Part shown: in pieces, positions 20,801 through 32,291 of the stretch
Numbering within the stretch: position 1 is the stretch's first letter
How the letters are laid out: each line of letters opens with the position of its first letter
NCBI GenBank assembly: GCA_949316235.1
Contig: OX438757.1
Coordinates: forward strand, 9,852,657 to 9,916,656
DNA: 64,000 nt
Origin: Oegoconia quadripuncta
Taxonomy: Eukaryota > Arthropoda > Insecta > Lepidoptera > Autostichidae
Reading direction: 5' to 3'
Notes under the pieces: model-generated
Database searches by the model: none
Told to the model about the DNA's origin: nothing
The model's input: only the letters and a program-made list of their open reading frames with translations
Position numbers and translations under genes: made by a program

Positions 20801-21905
20801 CGCCAGTCGCATATCAGTTTACAAAGGACACGATTATTTTTGAAAAAATAAAATACCAAGCCAATACCTTCTATTTCACTAACCAAATATCCCCTATTTT
20901 ATATGCCTATAAAAAACTCATCCGGAATATATGCCTATAATATGTGAGGATTTCCCTCAATTCCTCATAGACCCCATCATCAGAACAGGATTATGATGAA
21001 AAAGGAACCACCCTGGAAGTATATCCTGTTAAATAAAAAAAGAATTTTCCGAATCGGTTTATAAATTACTTAGTTCTGAGGTAACAAACATAAAAAAAAA
21101 TATTTGAAAAATACAACCGAATTGATAACATCTAGAAGTCGTTAAAATATATTGAATTAAATTGTTGAACAGTAGACAGCTGTAAGATGTTAATGTGTAT
21201 CGAGTTCAGTGAGACTGAATATAATCTAATCTTCAACTTTCAAAGACGGAGGCAACCTAACAGTCTATAATATTTATTCCAAACAAAGTGTACCAATTCA
21301 ATTACCCGAAGTTATTCGAATTTCTTTACAGAAAGAAAACCTCATAAAAGTTTTTTACAGTTACATTATTCAAATCTCCTTATTATGAACTTTTATTAAA
21401 CGAACAACACAAATCAGAATTGCTATGTCAGAGCGCAAAAAGTAATCGAGCGAATCTACCTTGCGCGCCGAGGATTCCGTCCCTTTAATCAAGCAGTTGA
21501 AGAATATTATAGCAAGCATTATATTGTGGCAGTGACAAGAAACAGTGGGCTGTGTATATTCAATTTCATAATGTTCCTTTTTCGGACAGCAAAGTGTCTA
21601 TAAAGAGTCAGTGCCAGCACAAATTTTTCGTACATATTTGGTCATTAATCAAATTGTACAAAAAGAAAAGTATTTTTAAAAGTGTAAACAAAGTCCTTCC
21701 AATGATCCCCCAATTTCCATGCCATTTGAACCCCACCTCTTTCCGACCTCCTTTCAATAATATTAAAGATATTTCATAACTGTGAACTGTAATGAATATT
21801 AATAAGCACGTTCTGTAACTGTGCCAAAGTGCACGTCCATAGTTTATGTAATTCCTCAGATAAACAGGTATGACAGACAGTTAGGCAGACATAGACCGAA
21901 ACTAG
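20801..21905. other. No recognisable feature
   Basis: AT-rich. The 75-codon ORF at 21552-21779 has no motif known to me. Confidence 0.3.
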
Positions 21906-21907
21906 AT

Positions 21908-22432
21908 TTGACGATTGATGTAGTGGACAGTGACCCTATCAGCGAAACAAACGGTTGAGGATTCGACGGAGAGGGGTAAATGTTTGTGTAATAAATACGA
22001 ACATCCACCCGTATATAGTTAATATACCGAACATTCGCTCTAAGAAGTTCTTTTCATGCATCATCCGAACAGCCAAGGCGTGGAACTTCCTTCCGGCGTC
22101 AGTCTTGAAGCCTACAGCCTTGGGATCTTCAAGAGCAGAGTGATAGGCATTTACTGGGATCGCGTGCTTCATCTTCGACCATATCGTCGCTTTCCATCAG
22201 GTGAGATTGTGGTCAAAAGTGTATCCAGTTAATCAAAAAAAAAATATCCATCCATAGTATACAGTTGGCAGCACGACGACCGTAATATTACCAGTGTAAG
22301 CTGGCCGCGCGACGCTATCGGAGATGTGAACGCAGCGAGACCCGCTTATGCTGGAAGTGTTACCACGTGTACAAGCTTTGCTTAGTTTAGAACTAGATGA
22401 TAGGTGTAAGTGTCCGAAATATTTATTTATTA
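21908..22432 (+). mobile_element. SINE-B split by LINE sequence
   Basis: The head and first part of the body (21908-21995, A-box region GATGTAGTGGACAGTG) and the distal body (22370-22432, CAAGCTTTGCTTAGTTTAG with TTTATTTATT tail) flank about 375 bp of foreign DNA. The B box is mutated to GAGGATTCGACGG. The first part of the insert is a LINE 3' end (next entry). The rest, about 22250-22370, is GC-richer and unidentified. Confidence 0.65.
21998..22245 (+). mobile_element. LINE 3' end inside SINE-B
   Basis: Open frame HPYIVNIPNIRSKKFF, SCIIRTAKAWNFLPASV, then the 3'-UTR motif CCATCAGGTGAGATTGTGGT and an A-run at 22240-22250. The RTAK-WN-LP block matches 24770-24830 and marks the end of ORF2 of a Jockey/CR1-like LINE. 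Confidence 0.65.
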
Positions 22433-23083
22433 GATGAAACGGACACCTACCTTTTTGGTACGGAACGCTAACAACGAACTTTGATGAAGATGTCGTCATA
22501 TAGATGAGAAATTCTGAAACCTCTAAATCTCAGCCAATTCGCAGTTGGCCCGTATTGTGGACTAAGGACCGAATCCCTCCGTTATAAAAGAGAGCCGAAG
22601 GGAAGCCTATAAGCTCATTGTGGTCAAATATTGTAAAACCTTCAGGGAAATTTCATTATTGAGGTATGAAAGCAAAGAGTCTGTAGAACCGAACGGTACA
22701 CAGTAATTTTAAGTGAGTTTAAAAAGGAACTTTTATACAATTCAACGCTTATGACTTTTCACTCACCACGGAACTAGGAACGGAAACTCAGAAGGTATAT
22801 GCGTTTGGGATAAGAGGCGATTTGTTCGTATGTATATCTGTTATCAATTTCCTCCAAAACGACTGAACCGATTACGATCTTTTGCATTACATAAGTATAA
22901 CTTCAAAGCAGGTAATACCAAAACGGTATTTGTGACCTATTGGTAAACGGTATTTGTGAGATAATTCTTAGTCCTGTTTCATGAAAATTTTCGAAGATGT
23001 TTAGCTTTAAGCATAGCTTATTTACCTAGATACCATATCAGAGTCTATATGAGGTTTTTCTGAAATTATAGTTAACTTTTCAG
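22433..23083. other. No firm feature
   Basis: Segments such as ACGACTGAACCGATTACGATC (22860-22880) resemble sequence common to lepidopteran dispersed repeats, but no family boundary could be drawn. Confidence 0.25.
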
Positions 23084-23084
23084 A

Positions 23085-23312
23085 CCACAGCTTCGCCTGC
23101 GTTAGAAAAACTTTATCGCGGATATGTTTCACTTGTCTATCCCGAGGGAACTACTCACTTTAACGGGATAAAAAATGTCCTATGTCTTAATCCAGGGTAT
23201 ATTCTACCTGTATTACCAAATTTCATCCAAAACCGTTCATCAGTTTCGCCGTGATTGAGCAACATAAAAGCATCCAAACTTTCGCATTTATAATATTAGT
23301 TAGACTAGTTAG
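23085..23312 (+). repeat. Dispersed repeat F, Helitron/Lep1-like (tentative)
   Basis: CACAGCTTCGCCTGCGTTAG, ACTTTATCGCGGATATG, CCCGAGGGAACTACTCACTTT, CCAAATTTCATCCAAAACCG and CATTTATAATATTAGTTAG give the family order. It is non-coding. The Helitron/Lep1 link is from memory of lepidopteran repeats with these ends. Confidence 0.6.
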
Positions 23313-23364
23313 ATAGATAATGTTAATAAGTAGTAATGTAATGACTAATAAGTAGAAGTGGCAA

Positions 23365-23548
23365 TGAACACAGCACATAGCTCGAAGAACGATGGTCGTT
23401 GGGGCCTTAAAGTTCTTGAGTGGAGACCACACACCAGCATGCGCAGTGTAGGGCTCAATCATAAGGTGAACCAACGACTTGATGAATATCGCGAGAAGTC
23501 GCTGTATGCAGGACGCTTTCAATGGACTCTACACCAAGAAAAACTACC
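23365..23548 (+). mobile_element. RTE-like LINE 3' fragment
   Basis: KVLEWRPHTSMRSVGLNHK, then QRLDEYREKSLYAGRFQW, corresponds to VLEWRPR-GKRSVGRP..RW.DDL..VAGSRW of RTE ends, with frameshifts. It lacks the last residues and tail, and joins SINE-A sequence directly at 23549. Confidence 0.6.
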
Positions 23549-23815
23549 TTATATCCCCAGCGGGGTACATGTTTAAGTACTCGGTTTAGTTGGTGGTAGG
23601 GCATTTTAAATGTCCGCCTGGCCATCTTATCTAAATTTGCCGCCAAGCAGCAATGTTGATAGCATTGTTGTGTTCCGGTTGTCAGAGATAAGGTAGCCAG
23701 TCCCCCAAATGTCTTGGGGTTTCCGGGTCAGTACGCTTCCACCTTCGAACTCATCTTCACTCAACATCAGGTGTGATTGACGTCAAGTAACTACCTGTTG
23801 TGCATAAAAAAAAAG
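23549..23815 (+). mobile_element. SINE-A, 5'-truncated
   Basis: Starts inside the head at CCCCAGCGGGGTACATG, just after the B box, and keeps the complete body, including TTGGTGGTAGGGCATTTT, TTGGGGTTTCCGGGTCAGTA and CATCAGGTGTGATTGACG, plus an A-run to 23815. It lacks its own promoter. Confidence 0.8.
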
Positions 23816-23847
23816 GCTTGCAAGTTTTGACGATGATAGAATAGATA

Positions 23848-23980
23848 TAGATTTCTGTAAATTTGGAAAGGTGGACCAAGGGTGTTGTTTCGAACATTAA
23901 ACTAATATATGGAACACCCATATGCTTATGTTTGAGACATCTCTGATCAACGTATTAGAGGTAAAGGTCGTAACGTTATG
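23848..23980 (-). repeat. Dispersed repeat E, fragment
   Basis: Near-identical in its ends to 61685-61795: AGATTTCTGTAAATTTGGAAA here, and a CATATGCTTATGTTTGAGAC block. Reverse-complemented, the GCTTATGTTTG block matches AAACATAAGCG-type sequence of the other E copies. Confidence 0.5.
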
Positions 23981-23981
23981 T

Positions 23982-24655
23982 GGGGCATTTTTTATATTGA
24001 AATTTCAAATAAATCCCCACGTGAAACAGATTCTACGCGGGCGGATCCGAAGGTGGAGCCGCGAGCGGATGGCTATTTATTAAAACTTTACAACTTAACA
24101 ATACATAATTCATTTAATTATCGTCAGACTTCACATGCAATTAACTTTTATAGTATATAGAGGTATGTCGAGAAAGGGTTCCCTTTTGTCGATCTGAAAT
24201 GTTATTGAAATCCATTGAAACGTAATACCTTTTATGAAAATATTGCTTAATCAACTGTATAATATACCATTTTTTTCACATTTTGTTTGGATAACATGAT
24301 GAAAATAATGTCATAAACGAATAAACGGTTCCGTCCGAGTACCTTATGTAGAGTAACGTGAACAATATCAAGACCTCTCCAACTGTTTCTTGCAAGAAGA
24401 AATCAGGACTACTTTTCATGCAATTCCTGAAATATCGTTATTTCTTGCAGTTCTCGAGTTCCTGGCATTAAAACATATACAAGTACCTATCTACTTACTT
24501 GAAAATCTTAAGTGTTGTGTTTTATTCTTAGGATTTGAGATATAGTTACAATATTTAATACTAACGACTAAAAACTTAAATTGTTTCTAAGTAGGTATCG
24601 CGTATCTAGTCTCTTAGGAACTGAATTAGTATCCATTCCATTAATAATGTCCAAT
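23982..24655. other. No recognisable feature
   Basis: AT-rich. The 60-codon ORF at 23978-24160 looks random. Confidence 0.3.
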
Positions 24656-24659
24656 CTAA

Positions 24660-24950
24660 AAACATCCAGCTCATAAAATATGTCCAATCTAAAAAAAAAT
24701 TCAAGACGTACCGCAGGATATCACCCGCACTTAGTTGACGTGCCATTTATAAGGACCAAGCGTTTTAGGCCTTCGTTTCTCATGCGCACGGCTAAGGAGT
24801 GGAACGCATTACCTCCGTCTGTGTTTCCAATCGCATATAACCCGCAGCTCTTTAAAGTCAGGTTAAATAGGCATCTTCTGGGAAAGCTCGTTCCATCGTA
24901 GACCTTATCTCGACATTAGTCCAGATTAAGGTCAAGAGCGATCCCATTCT

Positions 24951-24984
<34 letters not shown>
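24660..24984 (+). mobile_element. LINE 3' end with long poly(A)
   Basis: Intact ORF2 end of about 70 codons: YHPHLVDVPFIRTKRFRPSF, RTAKEWNALPPSVFP, NPQLFKVRLNRHLLGK, then stop. A 3' UTR follows with GTCCAGATTAAGGTCAAG and a pure A-run of about 30 nt at 24955-24984. The long, uninterrupted A-run and open frame suggest a rather young insertion. It is the same family as the fragments at 13838, 21998 and 63305. It is 5'-truncated to about 320 bp, so it has no activity. Confidence 0.8.
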
Positions 24985-24985
<1 letters not shown>

Positions 24986-27560
24986 GACCACCTGAAAAAC
25001 GTTAATGCTTTAGTACGGAAGAAAGAAAATCAATAGATCAAAGAATCGCAAACCTTTTTATGTTAATACGCTTGTTTCAAAGATGGAAAATAGCCACATC
25101 GATTCCGGGTTTACCTCTTGTAAATAATGTGTGTATTCCTTATAACAATTTTGATAATAAACATTATTGTATGAACGAGCCATGGAGCGTAGTAAGCTAA
25201 GTGTACAACTGAGCGACCACGTCCAAAACATCACACTGGGCTCTAAGACCTAAGTTGCTAATGTAAAATGGGACTAGTTTGGCTACGTCTATACCATGCC
25301 ATGCCAGATGACCTGCGAGCTTCACAGCCACCTGGAGCCTACCTTTAGAAAGAAGGCGTCGCGAACCAAAATGAAGATAGCGGGACGTGCAGAATAAGTT
25401 CGTAATAGGTAGACGTGGAGAAAGAGTATTTGCCTCTCCTAATAATATAAGCACGTTTTGTTAATACTCCTCAACTTTTTTTCTCAGTGTTATACAAAGT
25501 AATACTTTTACCTAAGCTTCCAAGACGCTCATAAAAGTTTGATGTAGCAGCTCTTTTATTCGTAGCTATCGGGTTTCATACTCTTAAAAGGTCTGCCACT
25601 TATAAGTAGATCTTGAACGAAGGAAAGTATCTCTTGAATGACAATAAAAGGTACTTCCGAGAGTCAGCTGAAATTTTAATTTGACCTCAATGTGTAAAGG
25701 ATAATCTGTGTCTGAGTACTTGTCCCTTCAACGAAGGAAATGTCTTTTGTATGAATAAAAGTAATGGAAGATTGTATTTTGTACTGAGGTACGAGAACCT
25801 GCTTGAGGATAAAAATTTTAAAGCGCGTGTTTTACTGACCAGTAAGAAAAGGTTCTATAAAAATGGAAAATTCTTTATCGTTCCTTTCTACAAATTATAA
25901 TAGTAGCTTGTTTATGTAAGTAAAGCATAAAGACGGTCATTATTATTAGTGACATTTTATTAAAATGCTGTAATGCCTAATTACCTAGTTTCATACATTC
26001 ACTTTTTACGATCATACATACATTTTATAAAAACAGCAAAACACTTTGCATGTTTTATGTCTTCCTTTGGGTAACAAATCATAGGTCATATCAATAACTG
26101 TTTGAACGATATCACTACGTCGGTAAAACGTCGTTGCGGTGTTTAAAAGTATTATTATCCATTCTAAATACCTATTGCAATGATGTACTTTGAACTTTAC
26201 ATTTGGCTCACCGAACCTCCGCATAACTCTGTATTCATGAACTATGAACTTTTATAATGAATACAAAAGACAAGTCCTAACATCTTTCAAAACTACACTT
26301 GAGTCAGGATCACGAGCCGAGTCATATATAAAACCAACTAGGTACTGCAAGTGAATCACCATCGTCCTCATGATATTTTACGAGGGTATACTTTGTAGTT
26401 TTATCAGAAATGCTATGAAAAGTTGTTAATATATCCCCAATCAAAAGATCACTGAGCAATTAATAATCACGGACGTCAGAATACGGAAAGTTATGTACCC
26501 TAGAGAGCTAATTTAAAGTCTCCAGAAAATAAAAAGATTTTGAATTTGGAATCAATAAAACTAAAGGAAGTTATATGAAATTTCCTTACGTACATACCAT
26601 TTAAATTTGGAACTAGCTATGCCTGCGAATAGTCGCAGATGAAATTATTTCGATTGCCATCCCGGCTGAGTATGATTTTTGAAACCCAATCTTATATGAA
26701 TCCTGCCGCTATTATTATTTTACTTGACACAAAATCTTTTGTCTTTCCTTACTAAACAAATAAGTATTAATCTAACTTTATGCTATGTATTTTATTGGAA
26801 TATGTTTTGTTACAGGTATGTCTGACCACACATATATTACACGCCACCACCATACGCAGACAACTCTTAGTATAGGAGTTTCCAAGCAGGTAAAGAAATC
26901 CTTTTTATGTAAGCATAACATGTGGTTGTCTGTACTACACTATCCTAAAAAGATTTGTTTTCGTACCCGTGCTCTCCTATCAAAGGGGTTACCTTTTTAC
27001 TGCCTCAATAGCAAAGCAAACAAATAGTGGTAAACAAGAAAAAGATATCGTAAAAGAATCCACAGATACAAATTGGTAAATATGTTTTTCGTTGTTTGGG
27101 CACGTAGATAATATATTGCATGTCAAGAGTTTGTACACAAGTTCGTATTCTTTTGTTAAGATTTCACAGATTTGTTTATCGAGTACAAGGTAAATATAAA
27201 AACTTCACTTTCATCTTATTATTGAAGCCAGATTATAAGTAATACAGTAATTCTTTTTTATAGGTACGTACGTAATAGTATGTAGGTAAAGGTGTGACTA
27301 ATTTAAATTGAAGGGAGTCGGTGGCTTACAGGCGGCCATTTGTATACACTGAATTCAGGCTCTTAGTCAGTAGAATGTAGAGAAGTGTGGAAGGGACTCC
27401 ATCGACAAGACAGCGGACTAGCAGACTAATAGACTGGTTCAGACTAGAACGTGGTCATTATACTCATTAATGGTACTAGTATAATTTCATCAGAACATGA
27501 TATAATTTGAAAATTAATAAAAATATCCGCACAACACATAATAGTACCATTCAAATAAAC
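24986..27560. other. No recognisable feature
   Basis: About 2.6 kb of AT-rich sequence. The minus-strand ORF 25454-25197 (85 codons, moderately balanced composition) and 26224-26012 (70 codons) carry no motif known to me. None of the repeat families above was found. Confidence 0.3.
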
Positions 27561-27564
27561 AAAT

Positions 27565-27780
27565 CAACTGTGTTAAAGTTAAATATCTTCGAAATAGCTA
27601 AACCGATTTACATCAAACATAGCTAAAAACCTTTCTCCTAGCTTAATCTTTAATATGAAAAAACCGCACTCAAATCGAACCACGCATTCTTGAGATACAT
27701 CCGAATATCATACACAACGCTATCAAGGCGATAACACCAGTCGTTTTTCGTCGGGAGTTATTAACAATGCCGATTGCAGT
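27565..27780 (-). repeat. Dispersed repeat D
   Basis: Reverse complement of the family: GTGTTAAAGTTAAATATCTTC, CCGATTTACATCAAACATAG, CACTCAAATCGAACCACGCA, TTCTTGAGATACATCCGAA and GTCGTTTTTCGTCGGGAG. This is one of the fuller copies. Confidence 0.65.
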
Positions 27781-28154
27781 GATGATTGGATAGCAGTAGG
27801 ACTCTACTTGTACGATTGAGTACACAAACTTAATAGATTTTTCTCAGTAGTAGTCGTCCGTAATCTTATCAAAATTCCGGGAGAAATGGTACGCCTGGCA
27901 AAGATCTTACATCTATAAAGTAAAACATGATTACCGCTTGAAGATCTCTTCGAATATTTCTTCTTCTCCATTCGAGCGACATTTCTGCCAGTGTCGAATA
28001 ATAATTCAAATTAGTAAATTGTTTAAATTATTATAATATGATAATATGAAGGTTTTCGCGTTTTCTTTTGGGAACACGAAAACTCAGTCACGCTTAAATA
28101 TTTATCATACTTTTACTTTTGTATCACCCATCAAAGATATGGGTTGGTGTTATT

Positions 28155-28350
28155 TTTAACACCCGACGAAAAACAACGGGTATTATGTATTTGAAGGCGA
28201 CGACACACGCTTTGTCTTTGTTCGAATATATATCAGTAATGCGTGGATATGAGTTTTTTTACGTTAAAGATTAAACGATATGAAAGCCGAAGATAAGCTT
28301 TTAACACAGTTGGTTGGTAGGTTTGGATGATACCATAGTCTTTCGGAGGT
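28155..28350 (+). repeat. Dispersed repeat D
   Basis: ACCCGACGAAAAACAACGGG, TATCAGTAATGCGTGG, TTTAACACAGTTGGTTGG and ATAGTCTTTCGGAGGTT in family order. A SINE-B begins immediately after it, interrupting the family's TTTTCTAAATTTTC end. Confidence 0.6.
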
Positions 28351-28352
28351 TC

Positions 28353-28560
28353 TTGACGACCGATTAGTGTAGTTGATAGTGACCCCTTCTGCGATACCAA
28401 CGGTTGCGGGTTCGAACCCACGCGAGGGGTAAATGTTTGTGTGACGAATACGAACATTTATTCCCCAGTCATGATGTTTATATAAATATTTATGTATCCG
28501 TTATCTATTATCCATAGTACAAGCTTTGCTTAGTTTGAGACTAGATGATTGATTTAAGTT
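28353..28560 (+). mobile_element. SINE-B
   Basis: Head GACGACCGATTAGTGTAG, B box GCGGGTTCGAACCCACGCG, body with TTCCCCAGTCATGATG, TATCCGTTATCTATTATCC and CTTTGCTTAGTTTGAGAC. It seems to be inserted at the end of the preceding repeat D. Confidence 0.8.
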
Positions 28561-28561
28561 A

Positions 28562-30030
28562 AGATTTAATTTTACATTTATAAACATTTCTTTATTTTCT
28601 AAATTTTAACCGTGACAAGCCGCGTCTTAATTTATTACGCGGTTTGTAGCTCACACTAAGTCCAATGATTTATTTACCTAATAATATAAATTATTGACAT
28701 AAAAAGATTATTTTAAATAAAAGACATATATTTAGTATGAAAGTAACAGTTTTATTAAAACTAAGTATATACAATGCAACTTCTTGTGAAAAAAGAAAAT
28801 AAACTAAACTTTGATCTAAACTTCGGCAGACATTAAAAAAAAAATTGTAGTGTATGACGCACCTCTACCTTCCTTCAATGTAAGTAGGTTATGTATTAGT
28901 ATATATAAGTAGAAACACGTGTAATTGGTAGAGCATTATACATGTGATACCGAGCTGTGAGTTTTATTAATATTCTTCCTTGGTCCCCATATTGCAAAAC
29001 AAATATAAATGCTTTCATGAAATTATTGACGTATAAATCAGTTTATCAAAACACCTTTTGACACATAAACTTGACATGCTTAGTGCAGAATAGTTGATGG
29101 CACGAAGTGCACGAAGTTTTTAGACCGCCTATTCTTTCTTCTAGGGCATATTGCACAGTACTACTTGAGGACTATGGATCACGGAACCATCGCTTTCAGG
29201 GTTGTCGACGCCATCATTGCAATATTCTCTAGATATGCTATCGCATTATCATCTGGAAGCTGTTCCAACCACGAGAGAATTTAAAGATCTTGTCTTAAAA
29301 AATAAAAAATTATTAAAACATGATCTAAGGGGGTCATAACCGTTTAATAAATATTTAAACACAAATTAACCAAATAATCCATAAGAAAAACAGAAATACG
29401 CTTTACTGATAGTGAAAAAAAAAACTTACGTTGTTGGATAGGCGTGTGATGAGCATAATGCCGCACAATGGTACGCGGTTTTCAAAATCACGGGTTACAG
29501 CGGGGGAGAGACGAGTTAGTAAGATACCAGGACGCGCAATGAGCAAAATGTTCATAGCGCACCTTCTCACGGGTGAAACCTACACATTGTGTCAAGTCAG
29601 ATACAAACAGACAGGCATGTGCATATAGATGCTTGACTATAGATAGCCTACTAACATGCCTCGTTGAATACAAAAAGAAAGATCGATTATTTTATTCTTC
29701 CTTTGACGTCTAACAAGTACCGTGTTTTAACTAAATTTCCTCGCAACTTAACAACATTGTTGTTTTTAGTATTCAACAGAAACAATAGCCCTTTGGGAAA
29801 CACTCAGTGAAGTTAATTTATTCACCTGAGAGGGAGGCATTCTCTTTGTTATTGCGTAATATTGGATTTATTAAAAAAAACCTATTGTATTATTAACAAA
29901 AGACTTCAGTACTCGTATATTGTATTATTCTTGACTCCATGTCGAACAAAAAAAATTAGATTGTAAATAATTTTTATTAAAATAGATTATGCTGTGGGGA
30001 CTCTACATCGGCCACATCGGCACTCTTTTA
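28562..30030. other. No recognisable feature
   Basis: AT-rich. Overlapping ORFs at 29431-29673 on both strands are 61-65 codons and unsupported. Confidence 0.3.
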
Positions 30031-30033
30031 TTA

Positions 30034-30205
30034 ACCCCCGACTATAAACCATAGATGTTAAGTGTGACGTATCTCAGTACTGTGTGGTCCGATTTTAGTG
30101 CGTTTTTTTTAAATTATTTAGCCTTTAACGCAGTTGGTATATCAAGCTAGATGATGAAATCATTTGTATTCACGGGGTTTCCTAAATTTTCAATTTACTG
30201 TTACC
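30034..30205 (+). repeat. Dispersed repeat D
   Basis: TAACCCCCGACTATAAACC, GTATCTCAGTACTGTGTGG, TCCGATTTTAGTGCG, AACGCAGTTGGTATATC and TTTCCTAAATTTTCAATTTA follow the family order; the central AAAATCGGTT block is deleted. Confidence 0.6.
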
Positions 30206-30487
30206 AAAATATTCGGCTGCTATCTATTTTGGCAAAACATTTCGTTTAATTTTTACTTAATTTTAAGCATTCTAAACTACACTGGCTTGATTCGGGCAGA
30301 GCAAAATGAGATAATTGTTAGTTAATTAATTTACTCCCAATTTACCCCGGAGCGCATGTCTTAGCTTTTAAAGTTACTCAAGGATACTTCCTCTAGTATT
30401 AATTAATAATATACTCTTAAAACTGGGTTGTTGGAAAGAAGAATGGATGATGAAATTTATATTAAATAGAAGACTTCAAGTAATTTT

Positions 30488-30535
30488 TACCCGACCACCC
30501 AAGAAAAGGGGGCAATGTTTTTCGTACTGTAATAC
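30488..30535 (+). repeat. Short dispersed repeat shared with 15385-15445
   Basis: CCCGACCACCCAAGAAAAGG, then GGGCAATGTTTTTCGTACTG. Confidence 0.35.
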
Positions 30536-30539
30536 CCAT

Positions 30540-31436
30540 AATTAATACCGAGTAAAATGCTGACTCGTAACTTTCTTTCTAATAAAACTAGTTCGCGCCA
30601 TGCGATCGCAAGCAGTCTTTTCCGTAGCAGCTGTATAAGCAATATAAGCAGATGTATATACGTTCCTCAGGCGCATCCTGTAACCTAAACAGCTTGACCG
30701 ATTTCGAAGTGTATGGTCTCGTTAGATTCGTCTTGATACCTGAAGATTTCGGGAAATAATCCAACATAGAGTCCGTAAAATACAAAGTATGCTGTCCCTG
30801 TTTCGCTGTCAGGATCACTAAATCGGTCGTCAAATTTAGCTTCGGTGTATGTCTGTCCGACTGTCATACCTGTTTATCTGAACACTAACATAACCTATGG
30901 ACTTGCACTATGGCAATATAATAAGAAAACGACTCAGTTTATAAAAGAGGCCATGGATCTGGCGTTTATGTGTCTTATATATATCCCAGTCTATATCCAC
31001 TTATATATAAGTATAGCAGGACAGACATTCGACTATGTATATAACTATAGTGCAACCCGTACTGGATAAAAACAAGAATTGTTATTTTATGTGTAGTTTC
31101 GTCTAAAAATAGGAGGAAAATACCGAGTAATTGTAAAATATTCCAGAGCTGAAATAAAGCCATTAACATTGGCTCTAGACGGAAGCCCCTTGCATTAAAC
31201 CGGATATTTTATAATATGAAATTTCCTTGTTCGCAATAAGAGGTTCCAGGGAACGCTCATTGCAAAGCTGGTATAATTTCACAATAGTTACTGCCCTTGT
31301 TCATCTTCAACATTTTGAGGGCAATCTCAATAAATGTTGGGTATGGATATACATACATAACAGAATTGAAGGCAGTCGTTAAGCTAAGTGGGGGACCTAC
31401 AGGGGCGGCTTAAGAACACTGGCTGACAGGTGGCCA
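30540..31436. other. No firm feature
   Basis: Around 30660-30860 there is dispersed-repeat-like sequence (AACAGCTTGACCGATTTCGAAG) of no clear family. The ORFs of 60-81 codons on both strands there are unsupported. Confidence 0.25.
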
Positions 31437-31437
31437 C

Positions 31438-31920
31438 TTTTTTTTTTTCGGGAAAGTGGGGAAATCCTCATAGGACACTTTCGAGTCGACATCACCCGCA
31501 GCTATAAAAGCGCGAAGCCATATCCTTTCCATCCATAGCCTTTAGGTGGCCCCTCCGAAAAGCGCGGCTAGCTCGCGCTCTTCCGCTTCCAGCGCTCTTT
31601 CGTGCTCTTCTTTGTGTTTCATGATCGACTTTATATGTTCCTCACTGCTTAACATAAAGTCGATCATGGTACTTTTCGTGAGTCTTGTCCCTGTTCTCCT
31701 TGCAAGCTCAGCACGCAGCGTTTCGAACTCCTGGAACTGGAAAAGTGTGTGCTCCGGAGTGTCGACTTGGTCACAAAACCAGCATTGGTCACAGGGTGCT
31801 TTCTGACTTTTTCTCAAAATAAGATCTGAAAACCCCGTGACCAGAAAGGGCTTGGGCCAGGTGAAAACCAATGGACCCGAAGTTTCTACCGACCCACTTC
31901 CGCAAATCGGGCCACTAGTC
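31438..31920 (-). mobile_element. R1-like LINE 3' end
   Basis: On the minus strand an open frame reads ILRKSQKAPCDQCWFCDQVD, TPEHTLFQFQEFETLRAELA and HEERALEAEE-like acidic/basic helices (about 31860-31542). The C-x2-C...H pattern before the helical end is the Cys/His motif near the C-terminus of R1-clade ORF2; the final Cys is replaced (FQF for FxC). A 3' UTR and an A-run ending at 31438 follow. It is truncated on the 5' side and joins a SINE-C-type tail. Confidence 0.7.
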
Positions 31921-32065
31921 TGGCCCAAATCCACCAATCCTTTTTGAGCCCGCGTGGTGGATTATATACCCTCTCCCAGTGCGGGGAGGCTGTGCCCCAA
32001 CAGCGGGGATGTGTGAGGCTGTTGTTGATGTTGAACATCATCTCAGCCTGTAAATACCCCACTGC
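31921..32065 (+). mobile_element. SINE-C/RTE-type 3' tail
   Basis: GAGCCCGCGTGGTGGATTAT, CCCTCTCCCAGTGCGGGGAG, CCCCAACAGCGGGGATGTG and GAGGCTGTTGTTGATGTTG mirror the end of the full SINE-C at 52090-52195 (CAGCGTGGTCGACTACGG ... GTTGGATGTTTACGGGC). The orientation is opposite to the R1-like fragment beside it. Confidence 0.55.
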
Positions 32066-32084
32066 ACGAAAATAAGCCTTGTAT

Positions 32085-32190
32085 AGGTAATAGCATATTT
32101 TTTATCCCGATAAAGTTAGTCCCCGCGGGATAAATAAATTAAACATATCCGCGACAAAGTTATTCCACCCAGGCGAAGCTAGTTATAAAT
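32085..32190 (-). repeat. Dispersed repeat F, fragment
   Basis: TTTTTTATCCCGATAAAGTT, AGTCCCCGCGGGATAAA, CCGCGACAAAGTTATTCCAC and CAGGCGAAGCTAG are the family's GC-rich end in reverse orientation, as at 63885-63978. Confidence 0.6.
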
Positions 32191-32212
32191 AAAATCATAG
32201 TTATAAAGAATC

Positions 32213-32290
32213 CTGCTGTGTTAAACTAAATATCTTAGAAACAGCTAATTCCATTAAACTCGACTAAACGATCGAAACATTTTTTTCATA
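32213..32290 (-). repeat. Dispersed repeat D, fragment
   Basis: GTGTTAAACTAAATATCTTAG, AACAGCTAATTCC and ATTAAACTCG resemble 27570-27625. Confidence 0.4.
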
Positions 32291-32291
32291 T

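Noticed and set aside
25197..25454. 85-codon minus-strand ORF with fairly balanced composition
   Set aside because: No recognised motif, no splice context and no copy elsewhere in the window.
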